Source: Jeongeupia chitinilytica
Lineage (GTDB): Bacteria; Pseudomonadota; Gammaproteobacteria; Burkholderiales; Chitinibacteraceae
Length of the DNA stretch: 64,000 bases
NCBI RefSeq assembly: GCF_014652315.1
Contig: NZ_BMYO01000001.1
Location: forward strand, 434,001-498,000
Direction of reading: 5' to 3'
Shown: in pieces, positions 25,534 to 33,922 of the stretch
Numbering within the stretch: the stretch's first letter is position 1
Layout: every line of letters starts with the position of its first letter
Position numbers and translations under genes: made by a program
Notes under the pieces: model-generated
Database searches by the model: none
The model's input: only the letters and a program-made list of their open reading frames with translations
What the model was told of the DNA's origin: nothing

Positions 25534-25857
25534 ATGTTTATCGCTCCCGCTTACGCCGCCGACGCGGTTCCCGCCGCTGCCGGTTTCATGCAGTTCCTGC
25601 CGATGATCGTGATCTTCGTGCTGTTCTACTTCCTGCTGATCCGTCCGCAGCAGAAGCGTGCCAAGGAACAGCGGGCGATGCTCGACGCACTGCAGAAGGG
25701 CGATGAAGTCGTGACCAGCGGCGGTACCCTGGGCCGCATCGTCAAGGTCAGCGAGCAGTACATCACGCTCGAACTGGCCGACAACGTCGAAATCCTGGTG
25801 CAGCGCGGCTCGGTGTCGCAGCGCCTGGAAAAAGGCACCATCAAGAACAACAAGTAA
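25534..25857 (+). CDS. yajC: Sec translocon accessory protein YajC
   Basis: This 107-aa protein has one membrane helix (FLPMIVIFVLFYFLLIRPQQKR) and a cytoplasmic domain with LQKGDEVVTSGGTLGRIVKV. It belongs to the SecDF-YajC holocomplex. The start at 25534 gives MFIAPAYA, the family N-terminus. secD follows 78 bp later across two short hairpins. Confidence 0.95.
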   Translation: MFIAPAYAADAVPAAAGFMQFLPMIVIFVLFYFLLIRPQQKRAKEQRAMLDALQKGDEVVTSGGTLGRIVKVSEQYITLELADNVEILVQRGSVSQRLEKGTIKNNK

Positions 25858-25864
25858 TCGCTCC

Positions 25865-25914
25865 GGGGCGGCCATGGTCGCCCCGTTGTGCTTTCTGGCC
25901 GGCGCCTGCCGGCC
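25865..25914 (+). promoter_or_regulatory. Two short hairpins between yajC and secD
   Basis: GGGGCG/CGCCCC (25865-25884, 8-base loop) and GGCCGGC/GCCGGCC (25897-25914, 4-base loop). Neither has a T-run, so they are more likely to tune mRNA stability or relative expression than to end transcription. Confidence 0.4.
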
Positions 25915-25935
25915 ACTTCAGGTTTAAGGGATGCA

Positions 25936-27795
25936 ATGAACCGCTACCCGTTGTGGAAATTCGTATTGATCGCCGTGGCACTGGTTGCGGCCTTCTTCTA
26001 TACGCTGCCGAACTTCTTCGGTGAAAGCCCCGCCGTGCAGATCTCGAGCGCGCGCACCATGGTCAAGGTCGATACGTCGACGCAGACCCGTGCCGTGGCC
26101 GCAGTCAAGCAGGCCGGCCTGAATCCGGAAGACGTGCTGTTCGACGGTGCGTCGGTCAAGCTGCGCTTCAAGGACATCGATGCCCAGCTCAAGGCCAAGG
26201 ACGCGCTGCAGGCTGCGCTTGGCGACGACTATGTCGTGGCGCTGAACCTGCTACCGCAGACGCCGGCCTGGCTGCAGGCGATCGGTGCCAAGCCGATGTT
26301 CCTCGGCCTCGACCTGCGCGGCGGTGTGCACTTCCTGCTCGAAGTCGACATGAAGGCCGCCGTCGACAAGGCGCTCGAGAAGACCGCCGGCGACGTTCGT
26401 CGCGAGCTGAAGGACAAGAAAATCCGCTATGGCGCCGTGGTTCGCGGTCGCGACAGCGTTGAAGTCCAGCTGCGTGATGCCGAGACCGTCGATGCGACGC
26501 TGCCGGTCGTCACCAAGCTGCTGCCGAACCTGAAAGTGACCCCGGTCAAGGGCGACAGCAACAAGATCGTCGTGACCTATCCGCAAGCGGCGCAGCAGAA
26601 GCTGTCCGAGGACGCGGTGAAACAGAACATCACCACGCTGCACAACCGCGTGAACGAACTCGGCGTGGCCGAACCGATCATCCAGCAGCAGGGCGCCGGC
26701 CGCATCGTCGTCGAACTGCCGGGCATCCAGGACACCGCCAAGGCCAAGGACATCCTCGGCCGGACCGCGACGCTGGAAGTCCGTCTGGTCGATGACGACC
26801 CGGCCAACCTGCAGGCCGCGATCGGCGGCAACGTGCCGGCCGGTACCGAGCTGATGACCGAACGTCGCGGCAGCAACGGTCAGAACGTGCCGATTCTGGT
26901 GAAGAAGGAAGTCGAACTGACCGGCGACAACATCAACGATGCACAGGCCGGTTTCGACGAGCACAACAATGCTTCGGTGAACATCAACCTCGATTCGACC
27001 GGTGCGACGATCTTCAAGGACCTGAGCCGCGAGAACATCGGCAAGCGCATCGCGATGATCCTGGTCGAGAAGGGCAAGGGCGAGGTCGTGACCGCGCCGG
27101 TGGTCCGCAGCGAAATCGGCGGCGGCCGCGTGCAGATTTCCGGCTCGATGGGCGTTGCCGAAGCCAATGACACCGCGCTGCTGCTGCGTGCGGGTTCGCT
27201 GGCTGCGCCGATGAACATCGTCGAGGAACGCACCATCGGTCCGAGCCTGGGCAAGGACAACATCAAGAAGGGCTTCGATTCGACGCTGTACGGCTTTGCG
27301 GCAATCGCGATCTTCATGGTGATTTACTACCGCGTGTTCGGTCTGGTCTCGGCGGTTTCGCTCGGCGGCAACCTGCTGTTGCTGGTGGCGCTGCTGTCGG
27401 CGATCGGCATCACGCTGACGCTGCCGGGTATTGCCGCCATTGCACTGACGCTGGGCATGGCGATCGACTCGAACGTGCTGATCAACGAACGGATCCGCGA
27501 GGAGCTGCGCAACGGCATGACGCCGCAGGCGGCGATCTCGAACGGCTACAGCCACGCCTGGGCGACGATTCTCGATTCGAACGTCACCACGCTGATCGCC
27601 GGTGTCGCGCTGCTGATCTTCGGTTCGGGTGCGGTTCGCGGCTTTGCCGTGGTGCATTGCCTCGGCATCCTCACGTCGATGTTCAGTGCCGTGGTCGTGT
27701 CGCGCGGCATCATCAACCTGATTTACGGCTACCGCCGCCGCCTGACCTCGCTGTCGATCGGCCAGGTCTGGGTGCCGGACCAGAAGAACGCATAA
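25936..27795 (+). CDS. secD: Protein translocase subunit SecD
   Basis: The product is 619 aa. An N-terminal membrane helix (WKFVLIAVALVAAFFYTLPNFFG) is followed by a large periplasmic region, including LDLRGGVHFLLEVDM, and five C-terminal membrane segments of the RND type, with ALTLGMAIDSNVLINERIREEL (the D/R relay region). SecD uses the proton-motive force to help pull proteins through SecYEG. The start is ATG 25936, preceded by AAGGG. secF follows in 12 bp. Confidence 0.97.
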   Translation: MNRYPLWKFVLIAVALVAAFFYTLPNFFGESPAVQISSARTMVKVDTSTQTRAVAAVKQAGLNPEDVLFDGASVKLRFKDIDAQLKAKDALQAALGDDYVVALNLLPQTPAWLQAIGAKPMFLGLDLRGGVHFLLEVDMKAAVDKALEKTAGDVRRELKDKKIRYGAVVRGRDSVEVQLRDAETVDATLPVVTKLLPNLKVTPVKGDSNKIVVTYPQAAQQKLSEDAVKQNITTLHNRVNELGVAEPIIQQQGAGRIVVELPGIQDTAKAKDILGRTATLEVRLVDDDPANLQAAIGGNVPAGTELMTERRGSNGQNVPILVKKEVELTGDNINDAQAGFDEHNNASVNINLDSTGATIFKDLSRENIGKRIAMILVEKGKGEVVTAPVVRSEIGGGRVQISGSMGVAEANDTALLLRAGSLAAPMNIVEERTIGPSLGKDNIKKGFDSTLYGFAAIAIFMVIYYRVFGLVSAVSLGGNLLLLVALLSAIGITLTLPGIAAIALTLGMAIDSNVLINERIREELRNGMTPQAAISNGYSHAWATILDSNVTTLIAGVALLIFGSGAVRGFAVVHCLGILTSMFSAVVVSRGIINLIYGYRRRLTSLSIGQVWVPDQKNA

Positions 27796-27807
27796 GGGCC
27801 GCTCAAG

Positions 27808-28743
27808 ATGGAATTTTTCCGTATCAAACGCGACATCCCGTTCATGAGCTACGGCAAGCTCACGACGGCGATTTCGCTGCTCACCTTCGTGGCCGCGGTG
27901 TTTTTCCTGGTGTTCAAGGGCCTCAACTTCGGTGTCGAGTTCACCGGCGGCACCGTGATGGAGCTGCGCTACCAGCAGGCGGCCGACCTGAACCAGATCC
28001 GTACCCAGGTCGAACACCTGAAGTACGGTGAGGCGCAGGTGCAGTCGCTGGGAACGACGCGCGACGTGATGGTGCGTCTGCCGAACATCAAGGACAAGAC
28101 CAGCGCCCAGCTCTCGAACGAAGTGATCACGGTGCTCAAGACCGAGCGTCCGGACGTCGAGTTGCGCAAGGTCGAGTTCATCGGTCCGTCGGTCGGTGAC
28201 GAACTCGTCACCCACGGTCTGACGGCGATCATCCTCGTCTGCCTCGGCATCATCGTTTACCTCGCGATCCGCTTCGAATGGCGTTTCGCGGTGTCGGCGG
28301 TGATCGCCAACATGCACGACGTGGTGATCATTCTCGGCTGCTTCGCGCTGTTCCAGTGGGAGTTCAACCTGACGGTGCTCGCCGGCGTGCTGGCGGTGCT
28401 CGGTTACTCGGTGAACGAATCGGTCGTCGTGTTCGACCGGATCCGCGAGAACTTCCGCTCGCCGAAGATGCGCGGCAAGACCGTGCCGCAGGTGATCGAC
28501 AACGCGATCACCGCGACGATGAGCCGGACCATCATCACCCACGGTTCGACCGAGGCGATGGTGCTGTCGATGCTGGTCTTCGGCGGTGCGGCGCTGCACG
28601 GCTTCGCGATGGCGCTGACCATCGGTATCCTGTTCGGTATCTACTCGTCGGTCCTGGTCGCATCGCCGCTGCTGCTGATGTTCGGCGTGACCCGCGAGAA
28701 CATGGTCAAGCCGGTGAAGATCAAGGAAGAAGCGGTCGTCTGA
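27808..28743 (+). CDS. secF: Protein translocase subunit SecF
   Basis: The 311-aa protein has six membrane segments and the family motifs GLNFGVEFTGGTVMEL near the N-terminus, LGYSVNESVVVFDRIREN in the fourth helix and TMSRTIITHGSTEAMVL. It forms the SecDF complex with the gene upstream. A terminator-like hairpin follows before the dedA gene. Confidence 0.97.
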   Translation: MEFFRIKRDIPFMSYGKLTTAISLLTFVAAVFFLVFKGLNFGVEFTGGTVMELRYQQAADLNQIRTQVEHLKYGEAQVQSLGTTRDVMVRLPNIKDKTSAQLSNEVITVLKTERPDVELRKVEFIGPSVGDELVTHGLTAIILVCLGIIVYLAIRFEWRFAVSAVIANMHDVVIILGCFALFQWEFNLTVLAGVLAVLGYSVNESVVVFDRIRENFRSPKMRGKTVPQVIDNAITATMSRTIITHGSTEAMVLSMLVFGGAALHGFAMALTIGILFGIYSSVLVASPLLLMFGVTRENMVKPVKIKEEAVV

Positions 28744-28775
28744 TCGGCACATGCCGAACGCATGAACCATTTGCG

Positions 28776-28803
28776 CGCCGGCGGGTCCATCGCCGGCGTT
28801 TTC
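28776..28803 (+). terminator. Terminator after secF
   Basis: CGCCGGCG (28776-28783) repeats at 28791-28798 with a 7-base loop and then TTTTC. As the arm is self-complementary, it forms a strong hairpin. It lies 32 bp after the secF stop. Confidence 0.7.
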
Positions 28804-28819
28804 TCGTTTAAGGACTGTG

Positions 28820-29461
28820 ATGGAATTCAATCCGATCGACGTTTTCCTGCATCTGGACGTCTACCTTGCCCAACTGGTGAACCTGTACGGCCCGTGGGTC
28901 TACGCGATCCTGTTCGCGGTGATCTTCTGCGAAACCGGCCTCGTGGTCACACCGTTCCTGCCCGGTGATTCGCTGCTGTTCATCGCCGGCATGATCGCCG
29001 GTGGCGGCCACATGAACGTGCATTTCCTGGTCGTGCTGCTGTTCATCGCCGCGGTGGCGGGGGATGCGCTCAACTACGTGATCGGCCGCTACTTCGGCCA
29101 CAAGCTGTTCGCCAATCCGGACTCGAAGATCTTCCGCCGCGACCACCTCGAGAAGACGCATGCCTTTTACGAGCGCCACGGCGGCAAGACCATCATCCTC
29201 GCGCGCTTCGTGCCCATCGTCCGGACCTTCGCACCGTTCGTGGCGGGCATGGCCGAGATGACCTACAAGCGCTTCGTGCTCTACAACATCGTCGGCGCAG
29301 CCATCTGGGTCGTGTCGCTGCTGTACGCCGGCTACTTCTTCGGCGGGATCACCTTCATCCAGAAGAACATCGGCCTGATCGCCATCGGCATCGTGCTGGT
29401 TTCGATCATTCCGGTCGTCATCGAAGTGCTTCGGCAGAAGTACAGCAAGAAACCGGCATGA
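28820..29461 (+). CDS. DedA family membrane protein
   Basis: The 213-aa protein has several hydrophobic segments and the DedA signatures ETGLVVTPFLPGDSLLF, GDALNYVIGRYFG and RFVPIVRTFAPFVAGMAEM. DedA proteins are thought to be undecaprenyl-phosphate or lipid transporters that need the proton-motive force. The ATG at 28820 (AGGA upstream) is preferred over the adjacent GTG at 28817. Its stop overlaps the bioC start (ATGA), so it is translationally coupled to bioC. Confidence 0.93.
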   Translation: MEFNPIDVFLHLDVYLAQLVNLYGPWVYAILFAVIFCETGLVVTPFLPGDSLLFIAGMIAGGGHMNVHFLVVLLFIAAVAGDALNYVIGRYFGHKLFANPDSKIFRRDHLEKTHAFYERHGGKTIILARFVPIVRTFAPFVAGMAEMTYKRFVLYNIVGAAIWVVSLLYAGYFFGGITFIQKNIGLIAIGIVLVSIIPVVIEVLRQKYSKKPA

Positions 29462-30354
29462 GCGAGGCGTTTTACACCGACAAGGCGGCGATCCGCGCCA
29501 GCTTCGACGCGGCGGCCGCCAGTTACGATGCGGCGGCAGTGCTGCAGCGCGAGGTGGCCGACCGGATGGCCGACCGGCTCGATCTGGTGCGGATGCGCCC
29601 CGCACGGGTGCTCGATGCCGGTTGCGGTACCGGCTACATGGGCAAGGCGCTGCTGGCACGCTATCCGGAGGCCCAGCTGGTCGAACTCGACTTGGCGCCG
29701 GCGATGCTGCAGATCGCCCGGGAGCGCCACGCCGGCGGCGGCCTGAAGAAGCTGCTGTCACGGTTCGAGCGCAACCGCCCGGTGCAACTGTGCGGCGACA
29801 TCGAAACGCTGCCGCTGGCCGATGCATCGGTCGACCTGATCTGGTCGAATCTGGCAATCCAGTGGTGCAACACGCCGGATGCAACCTTCTGCGAGTTCCT
29901 GCGCGTACTCAAGCCCGGCGGCCTGCTGATGTTTTCGACGCTGGGGCCCGACACGCTCAAGGAACTGCGTGCGGCCTTCGATGGCGTCGACGGCTACAAC
30001 CATGTCAACCGCTTCATCGACATGCACGACCTTGGCGATGCGCTGTCGCACAGCGGCTTTTCGACCCCGGTGATGGACATGGAAACGCTGACCATGACCT
30101 ATCCGGACGTGAAGAGCGTGATGCAGGACCTGAAAGGAATCGGCGCACACAATGTCACCGAAGGCCGGCGACGGGGCATGATGGGCAAGACCGCCTGGCA
30201 GCGCGTGACGGCCCAGTACGAGGCCTTCCGGCGTGACGGCGTACTGCCTTGCAGCTACGAGGTCGTCTACGGCCACGCATGGAAGCCCGAGCATGCGCCG
30301 AAAGCGCGGGCCGACGGCGCCCAGGTCATCGAGTTCCGGCCGCGCAACCGGTGA
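29458..30354 (+). CDS. bioC: Malonyl-ACP O-methyltransferase BioC
   Basis: The product is 298 aa. SAM motif I is ARVLDAGCGTGYMGKALL (about 49-66), with further family signatures VDLIWSNLAIQWCNTPDATF, FSTLGPDTLKELRAAF and the C-terminal GHAWKP. BioC methylates malonyl-ACP, so that fatty-acid synthesis can build the pimeloyl chain of biotin. It overlaps dedA upstream (ATGA) and the phosphatase-like gene downstream (GTGA at 30351-30354). The other biotin genes are not in this window. Confidence 0.93.
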   Translation: MSEAFYTDKAAIRASFDAAAASYDAAAVLQREVADRMADRLDLVRMRPARVLDAGCGTGYMGKALLARYPEAQLVELDLAPAMLQIARERHAGGGLKKLLSRFERNRPVQLCGDIETLPLADASVDLIWSNLAIQWCNTPDATFCEFLRVLKPGGLLMFSTLGPDTLKELRAAFDGVDGYNHVNRFIDMHDLGDALSHSGFSTPVMDMETLTMTYPDVKSVMQDLKGIGAHNVTEGRRRGMMGKTAWQRVTAQYEAFRRDGVLPCSYEVVYGHAWKPEHAPKARADGAQVIEFRPRNR

Positions 30355-30683
30355 CGCGGGTGCTGTTCATCTGCAGCCGCAACCGCTGGCGCAGTCCGAC
30401 GGCTGAAACGGTTTTTGCCACATGGCCGGGAGTCGAAACCGATTCGGCCGGGCTGGCCGCGGATGCGGAAACGCCGCTGTCCGCCGATCAGCTGGCGTGG
30501 GCCGATCTGGTCTGCGTGATGGAAAAGCGTCACCAGCGCCTGCTGAACAACCGGTTCGGCCGTGCGCTGCGGGACAAAAAACTGGTCTGTCTTGCCATTC
30601 CGGATCAGTATCGGTTCATGCAGGCCGAACTCGTCGACCTGCTCGAAGCCAGGGTCGGCCCGCTGTTGCGCCAGTCGGACTGA
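30351..30683 (+). CDS. Diverged low-molecular-weight tyrosine-phosphatase-like protein
   Basis: The product is 110 aa from a GTG start that overlaps the bioC stop (GTGA). It begins TRVLFICSRNRWRSPTAE, a CX5R loop (Cys8-Arg14) at the position of the LMW-PTP active site, but with SRNRWR in place of xGNxCR. An Asp follows in AIPDQYRFM, where family members have the general acid. It is shorter than the usual 140-160 aa. Catalysis is plausible but the altered loop makes its substrate uncertain. Confidence 0.85.
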   Translation: MTRVLFICSRNRWRSPTAETVFATWPGVETDSAGLAADAETPLSADQLAWADLVCVMEKRHQRLLNNRFGRALRDKKLVCLAIPDQYRFMQAELVDLLEARVGPLLRQSD

Positions 30684-30710
30684 CCTGCGGAAGTCCGCCC
30701 GGGAAGATCG

Positions 30711-31298
30711 ATGAACTACCTTGCCCATGCCGTTCTCGCAGGGCCGGCCCCCGCCGATCGTGCCGGCGGCGTCGCCGGTGATTTCGTCAAGGGCGTGTTG
30801 CCGGGCGCGCTGCCGGCGGCACTCGCCGACGGTGTGGCACTGCATCGCGAAATCGACGCCTATGCCGACCTGCACCCGGCCTTTGCCGCCAGCCGCGCCC
30901 GCGTCAGCCCGTTGCGGCGGCGTTACGGCGGCATCATGGTCGACCTGTTTTACGACCACCTGCTGGCCGTGCACTGGACGGCATTTTCGCCCGGCGAAAC
31001 GCTGCCGCGGTTTACCGCCAGACTGTATGCCGAACTGGCCGCCCAGCCCGGGCTGCCGGACGGATTCGTAGCCGTGCTGCCGCGCATGGCGCAGACCGAC
31101 TGGCTGGCCTCGTACCGGGACATCGACAACGTTGCGCTGGCGCTGGACCGGATGTCGGCGCACCGGATCCGCCGCGACAACCCGCTGGCCGGTGCTGCCG
31201 ACGAGCTGCGCGAGCACTATGCCGGTTTCGAAGCCGACTTTCTGGCATTCATGCCCGATGCGCTGGCTTACGCGCAGGCGGTGCGGCAGCAGCGCTGA
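30711..31298 (+). CDS. ACP phosphodiesterase (AcpH family)
   Basis: This 195-aa protein matches the AcpH/DUF479 family: MNYLAHAVLA at the N-terminus, GDFVKG, LHREIDAYADLHP and MVDLFYDHLLAVHW, which hold the metal-binding His/Asp residues of this HD-like fold. AcpH removes the 4'-phosphopantetheine arm from holo-ACP. It starts 27 bp after the phosphatase-like gene, in the same direction as bioC, which also acts on ACP. Confidence 0.9.
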   Translation: MNYLAHAVLAGPAPADRAGGVAGDFVKGVLPGALPAALADGVALHREIDAYADLHPAFAASRARVSPLRRRYGGIMVDLFYDHLLAVHWTAFSPGETLPRFTARLYAELAAQPGLPDGFVAVLPRMAQTDWLASYRDIDNVALALDRMSAHRIRRDNPLAGAADELREHYAGFEADFLAFMPDALAYAQAVRQQR

Positions 31299-31339
31299 AC
31301 GCCATGTCGTCGTGGCGACCGAGGAGTGTCACCCGGTGA

Positions 31340-32611
31340 TTACTTCGCCCGCGCCAGGCAAGTCTGGTAGCGACCGTCGACCCGGTTGGCGAACCATTCG
31401 GTCGTCAGTTTTCGGGTGATCTTGGGGCTGATCAGCCGGATCTGCGGCATCGCCACGCGTGGCATCGGCTTGCCGTTCCTGGCATCGGCAAGCGCAAACA
31501 CCTTCTTGTACAGACCGGTCTGGCCGAAGCCGACCAGTTTTTCGCTCGTCAGGTCGCGACGGATCGCGTCGCGGTTCATCCCGAGCTGGCCCGAGATCGA
31601 TGCCAGCGCTTCCTCTACATCGCTCGATTTTGCCGCCGGCCGGCCGTTCTGGTAGCTCAGCAGGTCGCCGTCGAGGTCGACCGACCGGCCGCTGAGTTTG
31701 GACAGCGCGGCCTGGAATGCGGCATTGCGGCTGGCGTAGCGGCCGGCATTGAAGTCGGCGAACCGGTAGCGCATGTCGTCATAGGGTGCCGGATACTGCA
31801 GCAGGATGGCGATACCGAAATACGTGCCACCGCGCTGGGTGAACACCGTGTCGCGGATGCTGCGGGTGCGCGGGTAGGGGTAGGGCCAGACGCGCACGTG
31901 CGACTCGGCGAATTCGACGCTGACCTGCATCGGTCCGCCGGTACGGATCGGGTTGTTCATGTTCATCGGCAGGCCGAGGCGCGCGGCGTCGGCGCTGAGG
32001 TCCTCGAAGATCGCGTTCATCTCGCGTTCGGTGCGCAGTTTGTCGATGCGTGCCTTGTAGCTTTCGCCGGTCGGCGACGTCTTCAGCAGCGCGGTCTTCA
32101 CCGCGATCAGCGGAATGTGCTTGTCTGCCGCCTTCTCGCCGATCTTGTTCCAGACGATGGTCGGCAGGCCGGGCACGGTCGGATCGCCCTGCCAGCTCGA
32201 TTCCTGCTCGATCACGGCTGCAGCGGCGCAGAAGTACTCCGGCGTATAGGGAATCTTCAACGCGGTAAAGGCATCGAGGATGTCGGCATTCCACTCCGCA
32301 CGGCCCGGGATTTTTGCCGGCAACACCTTGTTCAGCAGCGCTTTGGCTTCGGCCTGATTGAGACCGCCCGGTCGGGCGGCTTGTACGGGCGGCGGCTCGA
32401 CCACGACCGGGGCGCTGGCAACCGGAGCCGAGACCGGTGCACTGGCGACATCGACCGGCGTGGCGACCGCGGCTTCGCTGGCGACGGCTGCGGGGGCGCT
32501 GGCAAGCGGCGGGGTGACGGGAACAACGGCGGGCGGCGGGCTGGCACAGGCGGTGAGCAGGGCGAGCGGCACCAGGCAGGCGAACGGGCGGACGAGCGAT
32601 TCGGACTTCAC
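31340..32611 (-). CDS. DUF1615 family lipoprotein
   Basis: The 423-aa product has a lipoprotein signal with lipobox LLTACAS (Cys about 22), then a Pro/Ala/Val-rich spacer (to about 80), and the DUF1615 domain with AAAAVIEQESSWQGDPTVPGLPTI, TGGPMQVSVEFAESHV and RYRFADFNAGRYASRNAAFQ. The E-S-x-W and GPMQVS context recalls lysozyme-like transglycosylases, so a cell-wall role is possible. It converges on acpH. Confidence 0.88.
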   Translation of the reverse strand: MKSESLVRPFACLVPLALLTACASPPPAVVPVTPPLASAPAAVASEAAVATPVDVASAPVSAPVASAPVVVEPPPVQAARPGGLNQAEAKALLNKVLPAKIPGRAEWNADILDAFTALKIPYTPEYFCAAAAVIEQESSWQGDPTVPGLPTIVWNKIGEKAADKHIPLIAVKTALLKTSPTGESYKARIDKLRTEREMNAIFEDLSADAARLGLPMNMNNPIRTGGPMQVSVEFAESHVRVWPYPYPRTRSIRDTVFTQRGGTYFGIAILLQYPAPYDDMRYRFADFNAGRYASRNAAFQAALSKLSGRSVDLDGDLLSYQNGRPAAKSSDVEEALASISGQLGMNRDAIRRDLTSEKLVGFGQTGLYKKVFALADARNGKPMPRVAMPQIRLISPKITRKLTTEWFANRVDGRYQTCLARAK

Positions 32612-32678
32612 GGCGGCGGGCGGGATCGGTGAAAAGTGCCAGCTTACAGGCTCGCCCCGTGCCGGTCATGCTTTGCCT

Positions 32679-33815
32679 TTACTTCCAGGCGCTGCCGACC
32701 TGGATGTAGAAGGCGTTTTCGCCATCGGGGCCCCAGCCGAAATCGAGGCCGACCGCCATGCCGAGCTTTTTGGCGATCAGGTAGCGGAAACCGGTGCCGT
32801 AGCCGTAGACCGTCTGCGCGTCGCCGTAGTCGTTCCAGGTGCCCCAGGCCTTGCCGACACCGCCGAAGGCGAGCAGCGACCAGCGGGGTGTGACGTCCCA
32901 GCGCAGCTCGACTTCGGTCGCGACGGCGTTCTTGTCCTGATAACGCCCCTTCTGCACGCCCCGCAGATCGACGTAGGGCTGCAGGTAGAACGGGAAGTCG
33001 CCATCGATCGTGTCGCCTTCGACACGCAGCCCGACCGTCCAGGCCTTCGACAGCGGCAGCCATGTATACGCACGGGCGCCGTAGAGCTCGAATTCGCTGC
33101 TGCTGCCCAGCCAGTCGCGCGCGGCTTGCAATTCGAGTTCCAGATAGTTGCCGTGACGCGGAAAGAAGATGTTGTCGCGGCTGTCGAAGTCGACAACGAG
33201 GCCGGCCATGCCGATGCGGCGGCTGGCGTCGAAATCGCCCAGTTCGGTCGCCTTGTTGTCACCGAAACCGACGTCGCTGCTGAAGTAGACATAGCGTGGC
33301 CCGACGAACCAGTCGCTGTCGCCAAGGCGGAACAGGAACTGCTGCAGCAGGAAGTCGCCGTCGAGCGTGTAACTGCGCGCCTGGCTCAGTGCGCCGTAAT
33401 AATCCAGATTGAGCGAGGTTTTGCCGATGCCGCCGAGGTAGCGGTACCGGTCGCCGTCGATGGGCTGGAAGTGGAAGGCCGCGCCGAGCCAGGTGCCGTT
33501 CTGCGTACCGAAGCCGCCGAGGCCGCTGATTGTCGGCGGCGTTTTCCGGCCGGATTCTTCCATGCCCTCGGCGGCGGCTTCGGCAAACGACTCGCGGAAG
33601 TACAGCAGCATCGCGCCGCCGCCGTAACCGATCGCCGGTTCGGTGATGAGGATGGGGACCGGAAAGATGCCCTTGTGGTTGAGCAGGTAATCGCTCAGGT
33701 CGAGTGCGCCGTCGTCCGGATCGAACAGCGTCAGCTCGTCGTCGGCATGCGCCGGGGGAATCAGCGCTGCGATCAGGCCGAGTGTTGCGAGCAGGTGGCG
33801 TAGGCGTGGGATCAT
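32679..33815 (-). CDS. Omp85/BamA-type outer-membrane barrel protein without POTRA domains
   Basis: The 378-aa protein has a signal peptide (ATLGLIAALIPPAHA). A short N-terminal part (PVPILITEPAIGYGGGAMLLYF) leads straight into a 16-strand-like barrel with alternating aromatic strands and the D15-type segment DFDSRDNIFFPRHGNYLELEL; the chain ends YIQVGSAWK. There is no room for POTRA repeats, which in BamA and TamA bind substrates. It resembles the short surface-antigen barrels found in many proteobacteria. Divergent from fumC. Confidence 0.85.
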   Translation of the reverse strand: MIPRLRHLLATLGLIAALIPPAHADDELTLFDPDDGALDLSDYLLNHKGIFPVPILITEPAIGYGGGAMLLYFRESFAEAAAEGMEESGRKTPPTISGLGGFGTQNGTWLGAAFHFQPIDGDRYRYLGGIGKTSLNLDYYGALSQARSYTLDGDFLLQQFLFRLGDSDWFVGPRYVYFSSDVGFGDNKATELGDFDASRRIGMAGLVVDFDSRDNIFFPRHGNYLELELQAARDWLGSSSEFELYGARAYTWLPLSKAWTVGLRVEGDTIDGDFPFYLQPYVDLRGVQKGRYQDKNAVATEVELRWDVTPRWSLLAFGGVGKAWGTWNDYGDAQTVYGYGTGFRYLIAKKLGMAVGLDFGWGPDGENAFYIQVGSAWK

Positions 33816-33922
33816 GAAGGAACGGGCAGAGGCGGTAACTGCATTGTACGACCGCGATTTGCAGGTCGCGATGCTGGCATCGCCGGTGCGGCATTTTGAT
33901 CGGAAATCTGGGAGAAAGCGTG

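Noticed and set aside
26251..28830. Long minus-strand open frame opposite secD/secF
   Set aside because: It lies antisense to both SecD and SecF, which have clear motifs; its composition is His/Gln/Arg-rich with no domain signature.
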